64,000 nucleotides of DNA from Akkermansia massiliensis (GCF_018847375.1 NZ_CP072036.1:124001-188000); one strand, 5' to 3'; shown: positions 28,601-36,047, counted from the stretch's first letter. Notes: generated by a model from the sequence alone, not told the origin. Numbers and translations: made by a program.

Positions 28601-28928
28601 TGACTGGGTTTACAGTAAGGAGATGGATCATGTGAAAGATTTTAAAGCTTGGTTAGCCGGGGAGGAATTGAAAACTGCAATTGTTGAAGAATTGAGTAAT
28701 GGCATTATTTATTTTTTTACCTATGGAAGTTGCAAAGAGAATGCAACTAAGCGTACTATTTCTGTTCTGGATAAGCAGTACAATACGGCAATAGCAAACA
28801 CAAAAGAAACTTATGACAATGGTCCAAATGCTCCTCATACTTGGAAACGAGTGAATTATCCAGAAATTTCTGATGAGATTGCAAATATAGTGAAGGATCA
28901 AGTTGAGGGTGCTCTTTTACCAAGATAA
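22602..28928 (+). CDS. Large RHS-repeat protein with polyserine linker and variable C-terminal tip
   Basis: A 2108-residue protein. Residues 1-165 form an unrecognised N-terminal domain without a classical signal peptide; 187-321 are almost pure Ser; 325-345 are Cys/Glu-rich (PCPCECECNEEGDEHC); 390-1860 contain many RHS/YD repeats (YEYDEQGRVVLQ, YGYNSAKQLVETI). The core ends with the classic NPLDGRWINRDPIREQAGRN and LYGFVSNHWEWD near 1840-1865. The last 240 residues are encoded by much AT-richer DNA and match no family I recognise, as expected for an exchangeable effector tip. Rhs cores form a shell enclosing the tip. The export route is not evident. Confidence 0.93.
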   Translation: MNNTFNIGAMDTVYPFIPMYPNGQPQGNFLVNGLSAPVLIPKRAASSPTRHEWFGYLKVMAPATCFLHLHAHSSISLSIPAKDLELSTEPGSSTPLRRQIQFDQGYYWCHIVHQHQPAPNSQQEFCIALVSDKEGEPDLDYYLLAENTPAGKEGETVLTLVNLYQEVEEGDSSSSSAGGGDSFEFDPKPSSSSSSSSSSSSSSSSNSSSSSSLQSSSAPEPPDSSSSAPPSSSSSSSSSSSSSSSSSSSSNWSSSSFHSSSLPPQEPDSSSSAPSSSSSSSSSSSSSSSSSSSSSSSSSSSSSSSSSSSSSSSSSLSSSSSEPDQEEEPCPCECECNEEGDEHCVQTQPTPGDPEGEQDCQGNACINPSSPAGPTPPAPAKFIRTARSATTNAPASSGFSMRYNHPMAWSASFSADERRVTVKRPSGSHLYFKANEGSSDASPIGSSRKVNYRVRLLNEDLTPNLQGTPAFMDMVLPGGMVLRFSAATGEVVSVTSSSGHVISAEEYFSKVQVTYHQNGSLASVYSRAQGLMRSIPEGDRLTLEWYAPGKTIPDGEGGFTVAGEPYKTAVYETSLENGVKVTHITNRRAGQEPHFIERREEGNKVTIVKGEGEERIVRTIERNALTDSKWERIETIQGINEEAPASCTRTVKKYTDGGWLTISRTEGYKTPLARTTLYTYNDQFRMSLELKPNGGYTRYEYDEQGRVVLQASPWAGGGEKGTRTTYADLRFNDFRPATETEVIIAEDGTETALLKRTYTYEDSPQVNRTTVTETALGSDQVHTSVEETYGEGAEYPYARGRQKMSQSIDGVQTVYTYEAAAEYGAIHQVTETVQANGSIVPGQSTRNVEYIAENGATTRREQYVHTGEDWSLIASEDYEYDDEQRLIKTTKGNGRTSTTEWMCCGPLRETDEDGITTGYGYNSAKQLVETIRAATETTPETIISYTKDAAGRTIATRRDVGPMTATESTEYDDLGRVISSTDMLGRTTRTGYGEDGLTTTTTTPAGATLITKKYYDGTILWQGGTGQREVETKLELSEEGILTTTLSKGVVLSRILKNGFGQTVRQEHPNTRGGFIVTRNFYNDKGQSVRSQTEDLAPTLTDYNELGQAVKQTVLLDELHPNDTTRNRISESSSCYRVREDGVYQVQTSTTCNADGFPLTQTTENMVSRLSAVLENKSITTDVYGQQSIQWTEYTSPTRRTWFSRIPTSEITAESLVVDGFETSQTDHAGIRSSQTRSYASTGMVLKHTDARGNVTTTETDLAGRTVKVTDSAGNVTTNNYLPCCDNPACITDALVGTTCYSYDIRGRKTAEYGTAIQPACFAYDEADRIVALTTFRANEGDITSDPSGRTDGDTTTWLYDEATGLELKKTYADGSCVSRTYDELNRQETLVKARGLVTTYKYAPFTGELISVSYSDGTSPWIFSSNHLGQIISVYDASGLREFSYDSYGRMIQDTSFGQVESSLQEEYDAQGRSNGYRLMLGTRTVQHSHLDYDSKGGIIGMNLEGIASPFTWQYDPTSGFLNHLTYPNGMVRQNTYHPTLNLVTAIGYKMEGNEETVVGHKYQYDALMRPVQLRDSWDATTPETIRDFTYNSRSELLEDRISRGGSFAYCYDNIGNRKTARELEEEVAYESNRLNQYTDIAGGEEDFNPVYDADGNQTRIRTSTGIWEVSYDANDRPVVFASQDGRTTITCGYDYQGRRFEKKITINAVTSSHSYYLYRGYLQIAELDLMHSEAMLTRTHVWDPTVRTATRVLMTTRWKRGVTTEENFYFMHDARKNVTSIFDGQRTRRARYEYAPFGALLTADGDMAQSNKFRFSCEFTDDELGLVYYNYRHLNPLDGRWINRDPIREQAGRNLYGFVSNHWEWDFLGLLLTKDDINVTGTDEVNVIETPAGFIPEGVGEDSIFKIQATDPNVFANTQVKINRASISVICGKAKAAKASPCEVKSVSLQASVIIVINQPEDLTYYNIVAENGMVFKISSDYVYKSVGATNSSVYAPYDWVYSKEMDHVKDFKAWLAGEELKTAIVEELSNGIIYFFTYGSCKENATKRTISVLDKQYNTAIANTKETYDNGPNAPHTWKRVNYPEISDEIANIVKDQVEGALLPR
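23164..23565 (+). repeat. Polyserine low-complexity tract inside the Rhs gene
   Basis: About 135 codons, mostly Ser, with three short breaks containing PPDSSSSAPPS-like, NWSSSSFHSS and PQEPDSSSSAPS segments. Ser codons are mixed (AGC, TCT, TCC, TCG, TCA, AGT), so it is not a simple triplet slippage array. The near-repeat of the break segments suggests unit duplication. Confidence 0.9.
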
Positions 28929-28933
28929 GAAAA

Positions 28934-29938
28934 ATGATGAAAAATAAATTCATACTGGAAATCATCTGTTTAATGCTCTTTTTTCCTATTCATGCCGGGG
29001 CATGGACAGTTCAGAATGAAATAAGAAATGACCGAACCTCAATAAGTCTACAATGGGTACAAACGTCATTTGCTGGTTGTTTTGAGAGTTTGCCCTCTTC
29101 TGTATGGAGTGAACGCTTGATTCCAAGGAAGGTTGAAGGGGAAGTGTACCTCGGTTTTTTTCTGGAGAACGTGTCTTCATCAAATATTGCCATTTCCGAT
29201 GTATCTTTTGAGACGTTCGAACTTTTTCGGAAAGAAGGAAAACAGTGGGTAAGAGTCTATCCAGAGCAAAAATTAGGGCGTTGCGGAATAAGTTTGCGTG
29301 AAGAAATTGCTCCTAAGACAAAAATGATGATCTTCTTTGCCGTACCTTCTTCACTTCTTGCAAGTGGTTCGTACATGATCAAAAGCTATTGCAACGTTGA
29401 ACATGACGACAACATGCTGGGCACCATATCATGGCTGACGGGAATATTTGTAATCCCCAAAATTTTGGAAATAAAAAGTTATGGGGATACAACCGGCCAT
29501 GAGGGAATCTTAGAATGTACCGGCATCGTAGCTGATGAATCGTCGCGGACCCCTCAATTTTATTTGTCAGTCGTTTTAAAGAATGAGACGGATCACCCCT
29601 TACAGGTTCCTTTAACCGGGTATACGGGACCTTTGAACGTTGACATGAATTTTCGGTTGGTGGAAGTAATGGAGAATCATGAAAAAATCATCGGGGAAGC
29701 TGGCAGGGAAACAAAAAAAGAAGACAGGAAAATTCTGTTGCCGGGAGAACGTTTGTACATTCGAAGTGACGGATTTCAGAAGTATACGGCTGACGCGCAC
29801 GATCGAAAATTCTTCAATCCTCTAAATTGGAAGGATTTGATTGGTAAAAGATTGAAAGTTACATCCATAAAATGGAGTTCTCAGGAATTTTCTATCAATA
29901 GACAGGGAAAGCTGGTAAAATCGGAAGTCAAAGAATGA
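28934..29938 (+). CDS. Secreted protein of unknown function behind the Rhs tip
   Basis: A 334-residue protein with a signal peptide (KNKFILEIICLMLFFPIHAG, cleavage near AGA-W). The rest looks like two beta-rich halves, each with a phrase on bonding or lending support (VYLGFFLENVSSSNIAISD; FYLSVVLKNETDHPLQVPL), suggesting tandem immunoglobulin-like folds. It lies 5 bases after the Rhs stop and shares its AT-rich composition, so tip and gene probably arrived together. By position it could be an immunity or accessory protein; its secretion would suit an effector acting outside the cytoplasm. No family recognised. Confidence 0.75.
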   Translation: MMKNKFILEIICLMLFFPIHAGAWTVQNEIRNDRTSISLQWVQTSFAGCFESLPSSVWSERLIPRKVEGEVYLGFFLENVSSSNIAISDVSFETFELFRKEGKQWVRVYPEQKLGRCGISLREEIAPKTKMMIFFAVPSSLLASGSYMIKSYCNVEHDDNMLGTISWLTGIFVIPKILEIKSYGDTTGHEGILECTGIVADESSRTPQFYLSVVLKNETDHPLQVPLTGYTGPLNVDMNFRLVEVMENHEKIIGEAGRETKKEDRKILLPGERLYIRSDGFQKYTADAHDRKFFNPLNWKDLIGKRLKVTSIKWSSQEFSINRQGKLVKSEVKE

Positions 29939-30209
29939 AATTGGAAACGGGCTTCTTCAAGAGATAAAAATAGGTTATTTTCTACTGCGGAAAGAAAAAT
30001 CCAGCTTAAAATTGTTCAATCGAAAAATCTTGTCTATTCCCTTGGAGCGAATCTGGGAATTAAAAGCAAATCAAGGGACTTCATCCGCTTAATGTTTTCT
30101 ATCTAGCTGCTATGGAAAAGGAAGCGGCATTGACAAGAATTATAATAAAAACGTTCTACTGGACAGCAAAAGGGACTCAACAAAATACTTCCTCACCTTA
30201 ATGGAGAAG
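29939..30209. other. AT-rich stretch with no gene
   Basis: Between the secreted orphan and the decayed efflux fragment I find no convincing frame, hairpin terminator or RNA. Composition matches the Rhs tip rather than the host. Confidence 0.5.
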
Positions 30210-30356
30210 GTGGAAGACGCTCTGATTGCCTACGGCAACTACACCTCCTAGATGCAATACCTGCACAAGGAAAACAACGCCAACAGAGAGGCTTTCCTTC
30301 TCTCCCGCACCCTGTACATCAACGGCCAGATGGACTTCCTGAACGTCATTACCGCA
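30210..30356 (+). pseudogene. Decayed fragment of the efflux channel gene
   Basis: Aligns to codons 376-424 of the channel gene at 20642-22015 with about eight transition differences. One turns the Gln codon of YTSQMQYLH into TAG (30249-30251), so the fragment is non-coding. Both ends stop abruptly with unrelated sequence outside. Same orientation as the parent. It marks a past duplication or rearrangement around the Rhs module. Confidence 0.9.
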
Positions 30357-30487
30357 TCTCACTGCACTATCCCTTGCGGATGGGCAGCGAGATGCGCTTT
30401 TACATACCGGAATGCATCAAGACATGCTGCCGGAAAACAATGACCAGCATTGGAATTTTCATCATCCCACCCCTGTTTGAAAGAAGC

Positions 30488-31030
30488 ATGAATAACCGTC
30501 TTACAAATATCACTATTGTTCTCCTCGCTGCCGTCTCACTCGTTGAGGGGAGCATTATCTGGCATGAAAAGAGCATCCGCCTCGATTCTCAAAAGGCTGG
30601 AACGGAAGAAAAAAGCGAGTGTGCCGACCATAGAGATGACGATTTCGTTCCGGATATTTCTTCCCAGTTTCCCCATCTCTATTTCAAAAACCAGGAAACG
30701 CAGGACTCTCTATCTGCTGAAGTAGGAACTCTTATTATTGAAAGAACCCAATCCAGACAATCCGCTGAAAATAGGGAATATGCCGAGACGGAGACGCATT
30801 TTATCAATCCCAATGAAACCGCTCATCTTCCTCCGGAAATAAAAAATACGTCTGTCTTATCCATTCTCTGGACATCCGACTCCGTCACCACCAAAACGGA
30901 AGAGAATTCTCTTTTCATGGAAATCGGCAAAAAATCATTATCCCCTTTGAAACTAACACTCACCCTAAGGGCCAAAGACGGAATGGGCCGGGAATGGAAA
31001 CTGGCATGGGTGAAAGCAAATGAAGATTAA
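30488..31030 (+). CDS. Membrane-anchored or secreted hypothetical protein
   Basis: A 180-residue protein starting MNNRLTNITIVLLAAVSLVE, with one hydrophobic segment and then a polar, Ser/Thr/Glu-rich body. The C-terminal part (LKLTLTLRAKDGMGREWKLA) looks beta-rich. An in-frame TTG at 30374 would give a longer form running out of the efflux fragment, but the ATG at 30488 directly before the hydrophobic segment is more sensible. AT-rich like the Rhs tip and the preceding orphan. No family recognised. Confidence 0.6.
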   Translation: MNNRLTNITIVLLAAVSLVEGSIIWHEKSIRLDSQKAGTEEKSECADHRDDDFVPDISSQFPHLYFKNQETQDSLSAEVGTLIIERTQSRQSAENREYAETETHFINPNETAHLPPEIKNTSVLSILWTSDSVTTKTEENSLFMEIGKKSLSPLKLTLTLRAKDGMGREWKLAWVKANED

Positions 31031-31143
31031 CCTGATATCCGCCGCATCAGGAACACAAGCTCCCGTCAAATCATGTAACAGCCACTGAGGCGCGAATAGG
31101 ACTCTATTACCATACGGAAAAAGATCATCACACATATATAATA

Positions 31144-31527
31144 ATGAAAACCTTTAAAACGATAGCTTCACACAGGACGGAATATGAACATCCCATCAAA
31201 TTGAAAAAGGGGGAAAGCGTTACGCTGGGGGAAAGAGCTCCGGAGGAAAACTGGAAGGACTGGATATGGGCGGAAAACAGTAAAGGGACAGGAGGATGGG
31301 TTCCCGTTCAATTGATTGACTTTCCGGGAGACGGAACGCGGGGAACGGTGCTGGAAGATTACAGCGCCAGGGAATTGGACGTAGACCCGGGGGAAGATAT
31401 CCTCAAGATCAGGACGCTGAACGGGTGGACGTGGGTCCGGAGAGCAAGCGACCGGGAGGAAGGCTGGATACCCAATGAGACCATTGGAGAGGGAGCGGCG
31501 CAGGCTCCCGAAAACAACCGTACTTGA
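31144..31527 (+). CDS. Tandem SH3-like domain protein
   Basis: A 127-residue protein with two variant SH3-like units. The first runs about 1-60 (HPIKLKKGESVTLGERAPEE, then WIWAENSKGTGGWVPVQLI); the second about 65-115 (VLEDYSARELDVDPGEDIL, then WTWVRRASDREEGWIP). The repeated W-x-WV...GW-[VI]-P pattern supports this. No signal peptide, so probably cytoplasmic. Ligand unknown. Stands alone downstream of the Rhs block. Confidence 0.8.
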   Translation: MKTFKTIASHRTEYEHPIKLKKGESVTLGERAPEENWKDWIWAENSKGTGGWVPVQLIDFPGDGTRGTVLEDYSARELDVDPGEDILKIRTLNGWTWVRRASDREEGWIPNETIGEGAAQAPENNRT

Positions 31528-31614
31528 AAGAGACGGCGCATACGGAAAATCTCCCTCCTACTCAGGAAGAACGGTTTTTCTTCCTCCGCCCTCCGGCTCT
31601 TTCCGGGAGAAAGG

Positions 31615-32766
31615 TCAGGCCTCCAGCCTCTCCTCCATTTCCTTCATCACTGCACTGATAAGGTTCCGGGTCTTCACGCCGGGCAGCACGTTCAGGTCCA
31701 TGCGGTTCATTGCGTAGCCGAAGGAGAGGCCGCGGACCGGGTCCGCAAAGGCGTGGGAGCCGCCCGCCCCGGCGTGCCCGAAGCCGCCGGAACCGAACAG
31801 GCGGCGCAGCTTGCGGCCCGTAACGGGATCCGCGGGATCGTGCATGAAGCCGCAGGAAAAGGCGGTGGGCGTTTTCAGGGTCAGGTCCGGGCCGTCAATA
31901 ACAATGTCCCGCATCCAGCCGCGCACAGCGGAAGGGAATATCCGTAATTCATCCAGCCCCAGGCAGGCCTGGTAGAATTGCGCCATGCCGCGGGCGGAGG
32001 CCACGCCACCGAATGCCGGGGCTCCGGACGTCCACGCTTCCGGCGTGTTCATCTGGCGCACGCTGTTCAGGCCTGTCAGGGTGTTGAACGCGCGGTTCAC
32101 GGGCGTGCCTTTTTTCATGTATTCCTGATAAAACGGCGTGCCCATGTTGGACATGTCCATCTTGCCGGGGTACAAGGTCGCCACCCGGCTGAATTCGGAT
32201 TCCGGCAGGCGGATGTAAAAGTCCAGGTCCAGCGGCGTACGGATGCATTCCTCCCAGTAACGCCACAGGCGTTCCCCGGTCAGGCGCAGCATGAGTTCAT
32301 CCAGCATCACGCCGTAGGTATGCGGATGGTAGCCGTGCTCCGGGGGCTGCCACGCCGGAACGGTTTCCTCCAAGGCGCGCACGCAGTCCTCATGGTCAAA
32401 CACGCTGGCCGTCCGGGAAAAGGCCGCCAGGCCGCACTGGTGGGACATCATCTGCGCGATGGATGCGTAAGGCAGCGGGAATTCCGGCCACAGTTCCCCC
32501 ATGCTCATCTGCGGTGAGGCTCCCTGCCGGTGCAGGGCCAGCAGCAGGGCGGCGGAAGAGGCTCCCTTGGTAGCGGAGTAAACGGGCACCAGCGAGTGTT
32601 CCGTCCACGGGCGCGTTTCATCCGCTACGGCAAACCCGGAATGAAGGGAAACGATTTCCTTTCCGTCCTTCCAGACGGAAACGGAGGCGCCCAGTTCCCC
32701 GTAGTCACGGAAGTTCCTTTCAAACGCTTCAACTATCTGACGGTCATTGTTCATCCCCTTAAACAC
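31615..32766 (-). CDS. Class C beta-lactamase-fold serine hydrolase (EstA-like)
   Basis: A 383-residue protein of the beta-lactamase/serine esterase superfamily. The nucleophile motif S-x-x-K is SATK at about 64-67 (VPVYSATKGASSAALLL). There is no signal peptide, so a cytoplasmic esterase or peptidase-like role is more likely than antibiotic resistance. GTG at 32766 is chosen because GGAGGT lies 9 bases upstream; an ATG 12 bases downstream lacks proper spacing. Substrate unknown. Confidence 0.9.
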   Translation of the reverse strand: MFKGMNNDRQIVEAFERNFRDYGELGASVSVWKDGKEIVSLHSGFAVADETRPWTEHSLVPVYSATKGASSAALLLALHRQGASPQMSMGELWPEFPLPYASIAQMMSHQCGLAAFSRTASVFDHEDCVRALEETVPAWQPPEHGYHPHTYGVMLDELMLRLTGERLWRYWEECIRTPLDLDFYIRLPESEFSRVATLYPGKMDMSNMGTPFYQEYMKKGTPVNRAFNTLTGLNSVRQMNTPEAWTSGAPAFGGVASARGMAQFYQACLGLDELRIFPSAVRGWMRDIVIDGPDLTLKTPTAFSCGFMHDPADPVTGRKLRRLFGSGGFGHAGAGGSHAFADPVRGLSFGYAMNRMDLNVLPGVKTRNLISAVMKEMEERLEA

Positions 32767-33094
32767 CCCGGCGCTACCTCCGAAGTCCGGGCGGAAGGTT
32801 ACTCCCCCCGGTCATGTAAAGCAAGCCCCGGCCCTGCCTTGAAAAAGACCCCTGAAACAGAGGGCGGGAGCCCATAGAACGCGGCAGAAGGAAAGTTTTC
32901 CGGTACCTTGCATCTTCCACTTCCTCCTGGCGCAGCCTCCTGAGTCCTCCGGGGCCAGCCACTCCGGCATCAAGGGAGAGGAGTTGCAGGCAAAAGAAAA
33001 AGCGCATCAGACACGGGAGAAGAAGCAGTTTTCCATACGATTTCCCCCTTCCAGCGATGGCATGCTGCTCGCATCATGCCTCCCGCGCCGTACT
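32767..33094. other. Intergenic gap without a supported gene
   Basis: A 77-codon minus-strand frame is open here (to 33007), but it has no ribosome site, is very Arg/Gly-rich and resembles no family. No terminator with a T-tract was found. Confidence 0.4.
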
Positions 33095-33772
33095 TCACCC
33101 AGCTTTGATTTCATGAAGGGCCAGCACCAGCAGCCGGCTGCCTTCCACCCTGAATTTCACCTCCCAGCCGGAAAACAGGAGGCCGTAAACCCGTTCCGGA
33201 TCGTCCTGGTACTGCGGGCGCGGGTCCAGGGCCAGCGTATCCGCCAGCGCTTTCCGTTCCTCCGGGGTCATGGTGCCGCCAAGAGCGGCGGGGATTTCCA
33301 CGTCCAGCCGTTCATAGGGAACAGCCGTAAATCCTTCCGAAGCCTCCGGAATGCAGTCCGCCAGCGGAACATATGGCTTGATGTCCAGAATGGGCGTGCC
33401 GTCCACCAGGTCCACGCCGGAAAGGTGCAGCACCGGGCCATCCTGCGGGTGCAGTTCCACCTTTTCCAGCCTGACGGCGGACAGGCCGATGGGGTTGGGA
33501 CGGAACGGCGCGCGCGTGGCGAACACGCCCATGCGCACGTTGCCCCCCAGCCGCGGAGGCCGGACCGTAGGGCTCCATCCCTCGTTTACGTTTTCACTGA
33601 ATACCCAGATCAGCCACAGGTGGGAAAACCCTTCCAGGCCGCGGACGGCATCCGGATGACGGAACGGCGGCTCAAATACCAGCCGCGCACGCGCACCCGG
33701 AACCAGCCCGCTCTGGCGCGGTACGCCGAACTTGTCCGGATAACACGTGCTGACGCGGGCGACAGGATGCAA
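33095..33772 (-). CDS. trmO: tRNA-Thr N6-methyladenosine methyltransferase TrmO (TsaA family)
   Basis: A 225-residue protein. TrmO methylates t6A37 in tRNA-Thr using SAM. Family motifs: DKFGVPRQSGLVPGARARL, FSHLWLIWVF, FATRAPFRPNPIGLSAVRL and GVDLVDGTPILDIKPYVPLA. The C-terminal domain is present. The best start is TTG at 33772, since a stop lies five codons upstream with no ATG between. An AT-rich palindromic stretch with GTTAAC/TTAATAATTAA lies between it and pyrC'. Confidence 0.93.
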   Translation of the reverse strand: MHPVARVSTCYPDKFGVPRQSGLVPGARARLVFEPPFRHPDAVRGLEGFSHLWLIWVFSENVNEGWSPTVRPPRLGGNVRMGVFATRAPFRPNPIGLSAVRLEKVELHPQDGPVLHLSGVDLVDGTPILDIKPYVPLADCIPEASEGFTAVPYERLDVEIPAALGGTMTPEERKALADTLALDPRPQYQDDPERVYGLLFSGWEVKFRVEGSRLLVLALHEIKAG

Positions 33773-33811
33773 GCAAATGAACAGTTAATAATTAATAGTT
33801 AACAGTGAACG

Positions 33812-35086
33812 TTAAAAACTGTGAAGTTCTTCACCGAGCACTACGGCTTCCACCTTCCCTTTCAGGGTTTTGCCCAGGAAAGGGGTGTTCCGGGCGCGGC
33901 TGCGGAGCGTTTCATCCGTGACGGGCGTTTCACCCTCCGGGTCAAACACCACCAGATTGGCCGGAGCGCTTTCTTCCAAAGAAACGGGAGCCAGCCCCAT
34001 GAGCCTGCGGGGAGCGTCACTGCAGGCGCGCGCCACCGTCTGCCAGGACATTTTCCCGGGTTCCACCAGATACTGGTAAATGGCGGGCAGGAACGTATCC
34101 AGCGCAATCATTCCCTGCGGCGCGACGACGAAGTCCTGAAGCTTGGAGAACGGCGTGCAGGGCGTGTGGTCGGAGACGATGCAGTCAATGGTGCCGTCAT
34201 TCACCGCGGCGATCAGGGCGTCCACGTCCGACTGCCCGCGCAGGGGCGGGAGCGTCTTGTAGCTGGTATCGTAGCGGCCCACGTCTTCATGCGTGAAGAG
34301 GAGGTGGTGGAGCGCCGTTTCCGCGCTCAGCCCGGCGGTCACCGGCTTGCAGCGGCGCAGGATGTCCACGCTGCCGGCGGTGGAAACGGTCTGCACATGC
34401 AGGGAGTTGCCCGTATCCACGGAAAGGCGGATGATGGTTTCCATTCCTATTTCCTCCGCGCAGGAGGGAGAGCCCGTCAATCCCAAGCGGTAGGAGGTGG
34501 TGCCCGGGTGCATGGTGGCCTTGGCCGTCAGGGACGGCACGTCCCCCCGCAGGGCGAAGGTAAGATTCAGGTTGCTAGCGTACTGCATGGCGCGGTACAG
34601 CAGCAGCATGTTGTCCGGCGCGCGATCCCCGTCCGTGATGAAGCGCACGCCCTTGGCGCGCAGGGAGTCATAGGAGGCCTGCTCTTCCCCGCCGTCCCCC
34701 TTGGTCAGGCAGCCGGAGGGGATGACCTCCACCAGCGCATCCGTGCGGCATATTTCCATGAACGTGGTGATCTGGGCGGCATTGTCCATCACGGGATCGG
34801 TATCCGGCATGGCCATCAGGCCGGTCACGCCGCCATGCAGGGCGGCCGCGGTAGCCGTGGCCACGCGTTCCTTGTCCTCACGGCCGGGCTGGCACAGGTG
34901 GGCGTGAAGGTCAAACAGGCCGGGCAGAACCAGCTTTCCGGAGGCGTCCAGCACCTTTTCTGCGGCATCCTCCGGGAGCGTCCCGGCGGGGGCCTTTGCG
35001 GCGATTACCCCTCCGGAAACAAGAAGATCCACCGGAGCGGAACCGTCCGCCGTCCGGGCATTGCGAATAAGTACGGAAGTTTTCAT
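33812..35086 (-). CDS. Dihydroorotase homologue, probably inactive (PyrC'-like)
   Basis: A 424-residue protein of the class I dihydroorotase family, directly downstream of pyrB. The first His pair is kept (FDLHAHLCQPG) but the substrate Arg of HxHxRxPG is Cys. The carbamylated Lys may remain (CLTKGDGGEE). The expected metal His regions are lost: LRGDV replaces the usual HCED-type site, and LHVQTVST replaces LHIxHVST. The last motif is SDHTPC rather than TDHAPH. I infer a structural partner of aspartate carbamoyltransferase, as with PyrC' in Pseudomonas, rather than an active enzyme. ATG at 35086 preferred to TTG at 35092. Confidence 0.85.
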   Translation of the reverse strand: MKTSVLIRNARTADGSAPVDLLVSGGVIAAKAPAGTLPEDAAEKVLDASGKLVLPGLFDLHAHLCQPGREDKERVATATAAALHGGVTGLMAMPDTDPVMDNAAQITTFMEICRTDALVEVIPSGCLTKGDGGEEQASYDSLRAKGVRFITDGDRAPDNMLLLYRAMQYASNLNLTFALRGDVPSLTAKATMHPGTTSYRLGLTGSPSCAEEIGMETIIRLSVDTGNSLHVQTVSTAGSVDILRRCKPVTAGLSAETALHHLLFTHEDVGRYDTSYKTLPPLRGQSDVDALIAAVNDGTIDCIVSDHTPCTPFSKLQDFVVAPQGMIALDTFLPAIYQYLVEPGKMSWQTVARACSDAPRRLMGLAPVSLEESAPANLVVFDPEGETPVTDETLRSRARNTPFLGKTLKGKVEAVVLGEELHSF

Positions 35087-35092
35087 GAGCAA

Positions 35093-36019
35093 TCAGTGCT
35101 GGGTTTGCGGGGTGAGATGGTAAAGGATGGACATGCGGCAGGCGATGCCGTTTTCCACCTGCCGGTTGATCAGGCAGCGCTCATAATCCATCGCCAGGTC
35201 GCAGATTTCCACGCCGCGGTTGACCGGGCCGGGGTGCATGATATACAGGCCTTCATCTGAAATGCGCTTCAGGCGTTCTTCCGTGACGCCGTAAATCTTG
35301 TTGTATTCCCGGGCGCTGGGGAAGAAGGGGGCGTCCTGCCGCTCCTTCTGCACGCGCAGCAGGTAAATCACGTCCGGCTTCCAGGCGAACGCCTCATTGA
35401 AATCGGAAAAGCGCGGGATGCCGGAGTGCTCCGTGCGCGGCACCAGGGAGCCGGGCCCCAGGTAGGCCACTTCCATCCCCAGCCTCTTCATCAGCAGGGA
35501 GGTGGAACGCGCCACGCGGGAATGCAGGATGTCCCCCACGATGAGCACGCGCTTGCCCCTTACCTCCGGAAACACCTCCCGGATGGTGAAGGAGTCCAGC
35601 AGCGCCTGGGAGGGATGGGCATGGGCCCCGTCCCCGGCGTTGATCACGCTGGCGCAGGTATGGCGCGCAATCACATTCGGCAGGCCGCTGTTGTAATGGC
35701 GCACGATCACGTAATCCACCTTCATGGCCTGGAGCGTGGCGATCGTGTCCTGCACGGATTCCCCCTTCACCACGGAAGAGGTGGACACCGTGAAGTTGGT
35801 CACGTCCGCGGACAGGCGTTCCGCCGCTACCTCAAAGGAGGAGCGGGTGCGGGTGCTGGGCTCATAAAAAAGCGTCAAAACGGACTTCCCTTTCAGGGCA
35901 GGCACCTTTTTAACGCTTTTGGTGAAGAGCTCCTTCATCGGACCGGCCGAATCCAGCAGCGTATGAATTTCCTCGTCAGTCAACGAGGAGATGTTGAGAA
36001 GGTCCTTGCGGGGATTCAT
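35093..36019 (-). CDS. pyrB: Aspartate carbamoyltransferase catalytic subunit
   Basis: A 308-residue enzyme joining carbamoyl phosphate and aspartate in pyrimidine synthesis. The carbamoyl-phosphate motif STRTRSSFE is near 55-63, the HPSQALLDSFT region near 135-145, and MHPGPVNRGVEI near 265-276. No regulatory chain (pyrI) is adjacent; the dihydroorotase homologue follows immediately, suggesting a PyrB-PyrC' complex. It lies 28 bases after pyrR. Confidence 0.97.
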   Translation of the reverse strand: MNPRKDLLNISSLTDEEIHTLLDSAGPMKELFTKSVKKVPALKGKSVLTLFYEPSTRTRSSFEVAAERLSADVTNFTVSTSSVVKGESVQDTIATLQAMKVDYVIVRHYNSGLPNVIARHTCASVINAGDGAHAHPSQALLDSFTIREVFPEVRGKRVLIVGDILHSRVARSTSLLMKRLGMEVAYLGPGSLVPRTEHSGIPRFSDFNEAFAWKPDVIYLLRVQKERQDAPFFPSAREYNKIYGVTEERLKRISDEGLYIMHPGPVNRGVEICDLAMDYERCLINRQVENGIACRMSILYHLTPQTQH

Positions 36020-36047
36020 GGAAAACGGGTAATGGATTGAAAAGTGT

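Noticed and set aside
31137..31142. TATAAT box before the SH3-like gene
   Set aside because: It ends one base before the ATG, so transcription from it would start after the start codon; likely chance in AT-rich DNA.
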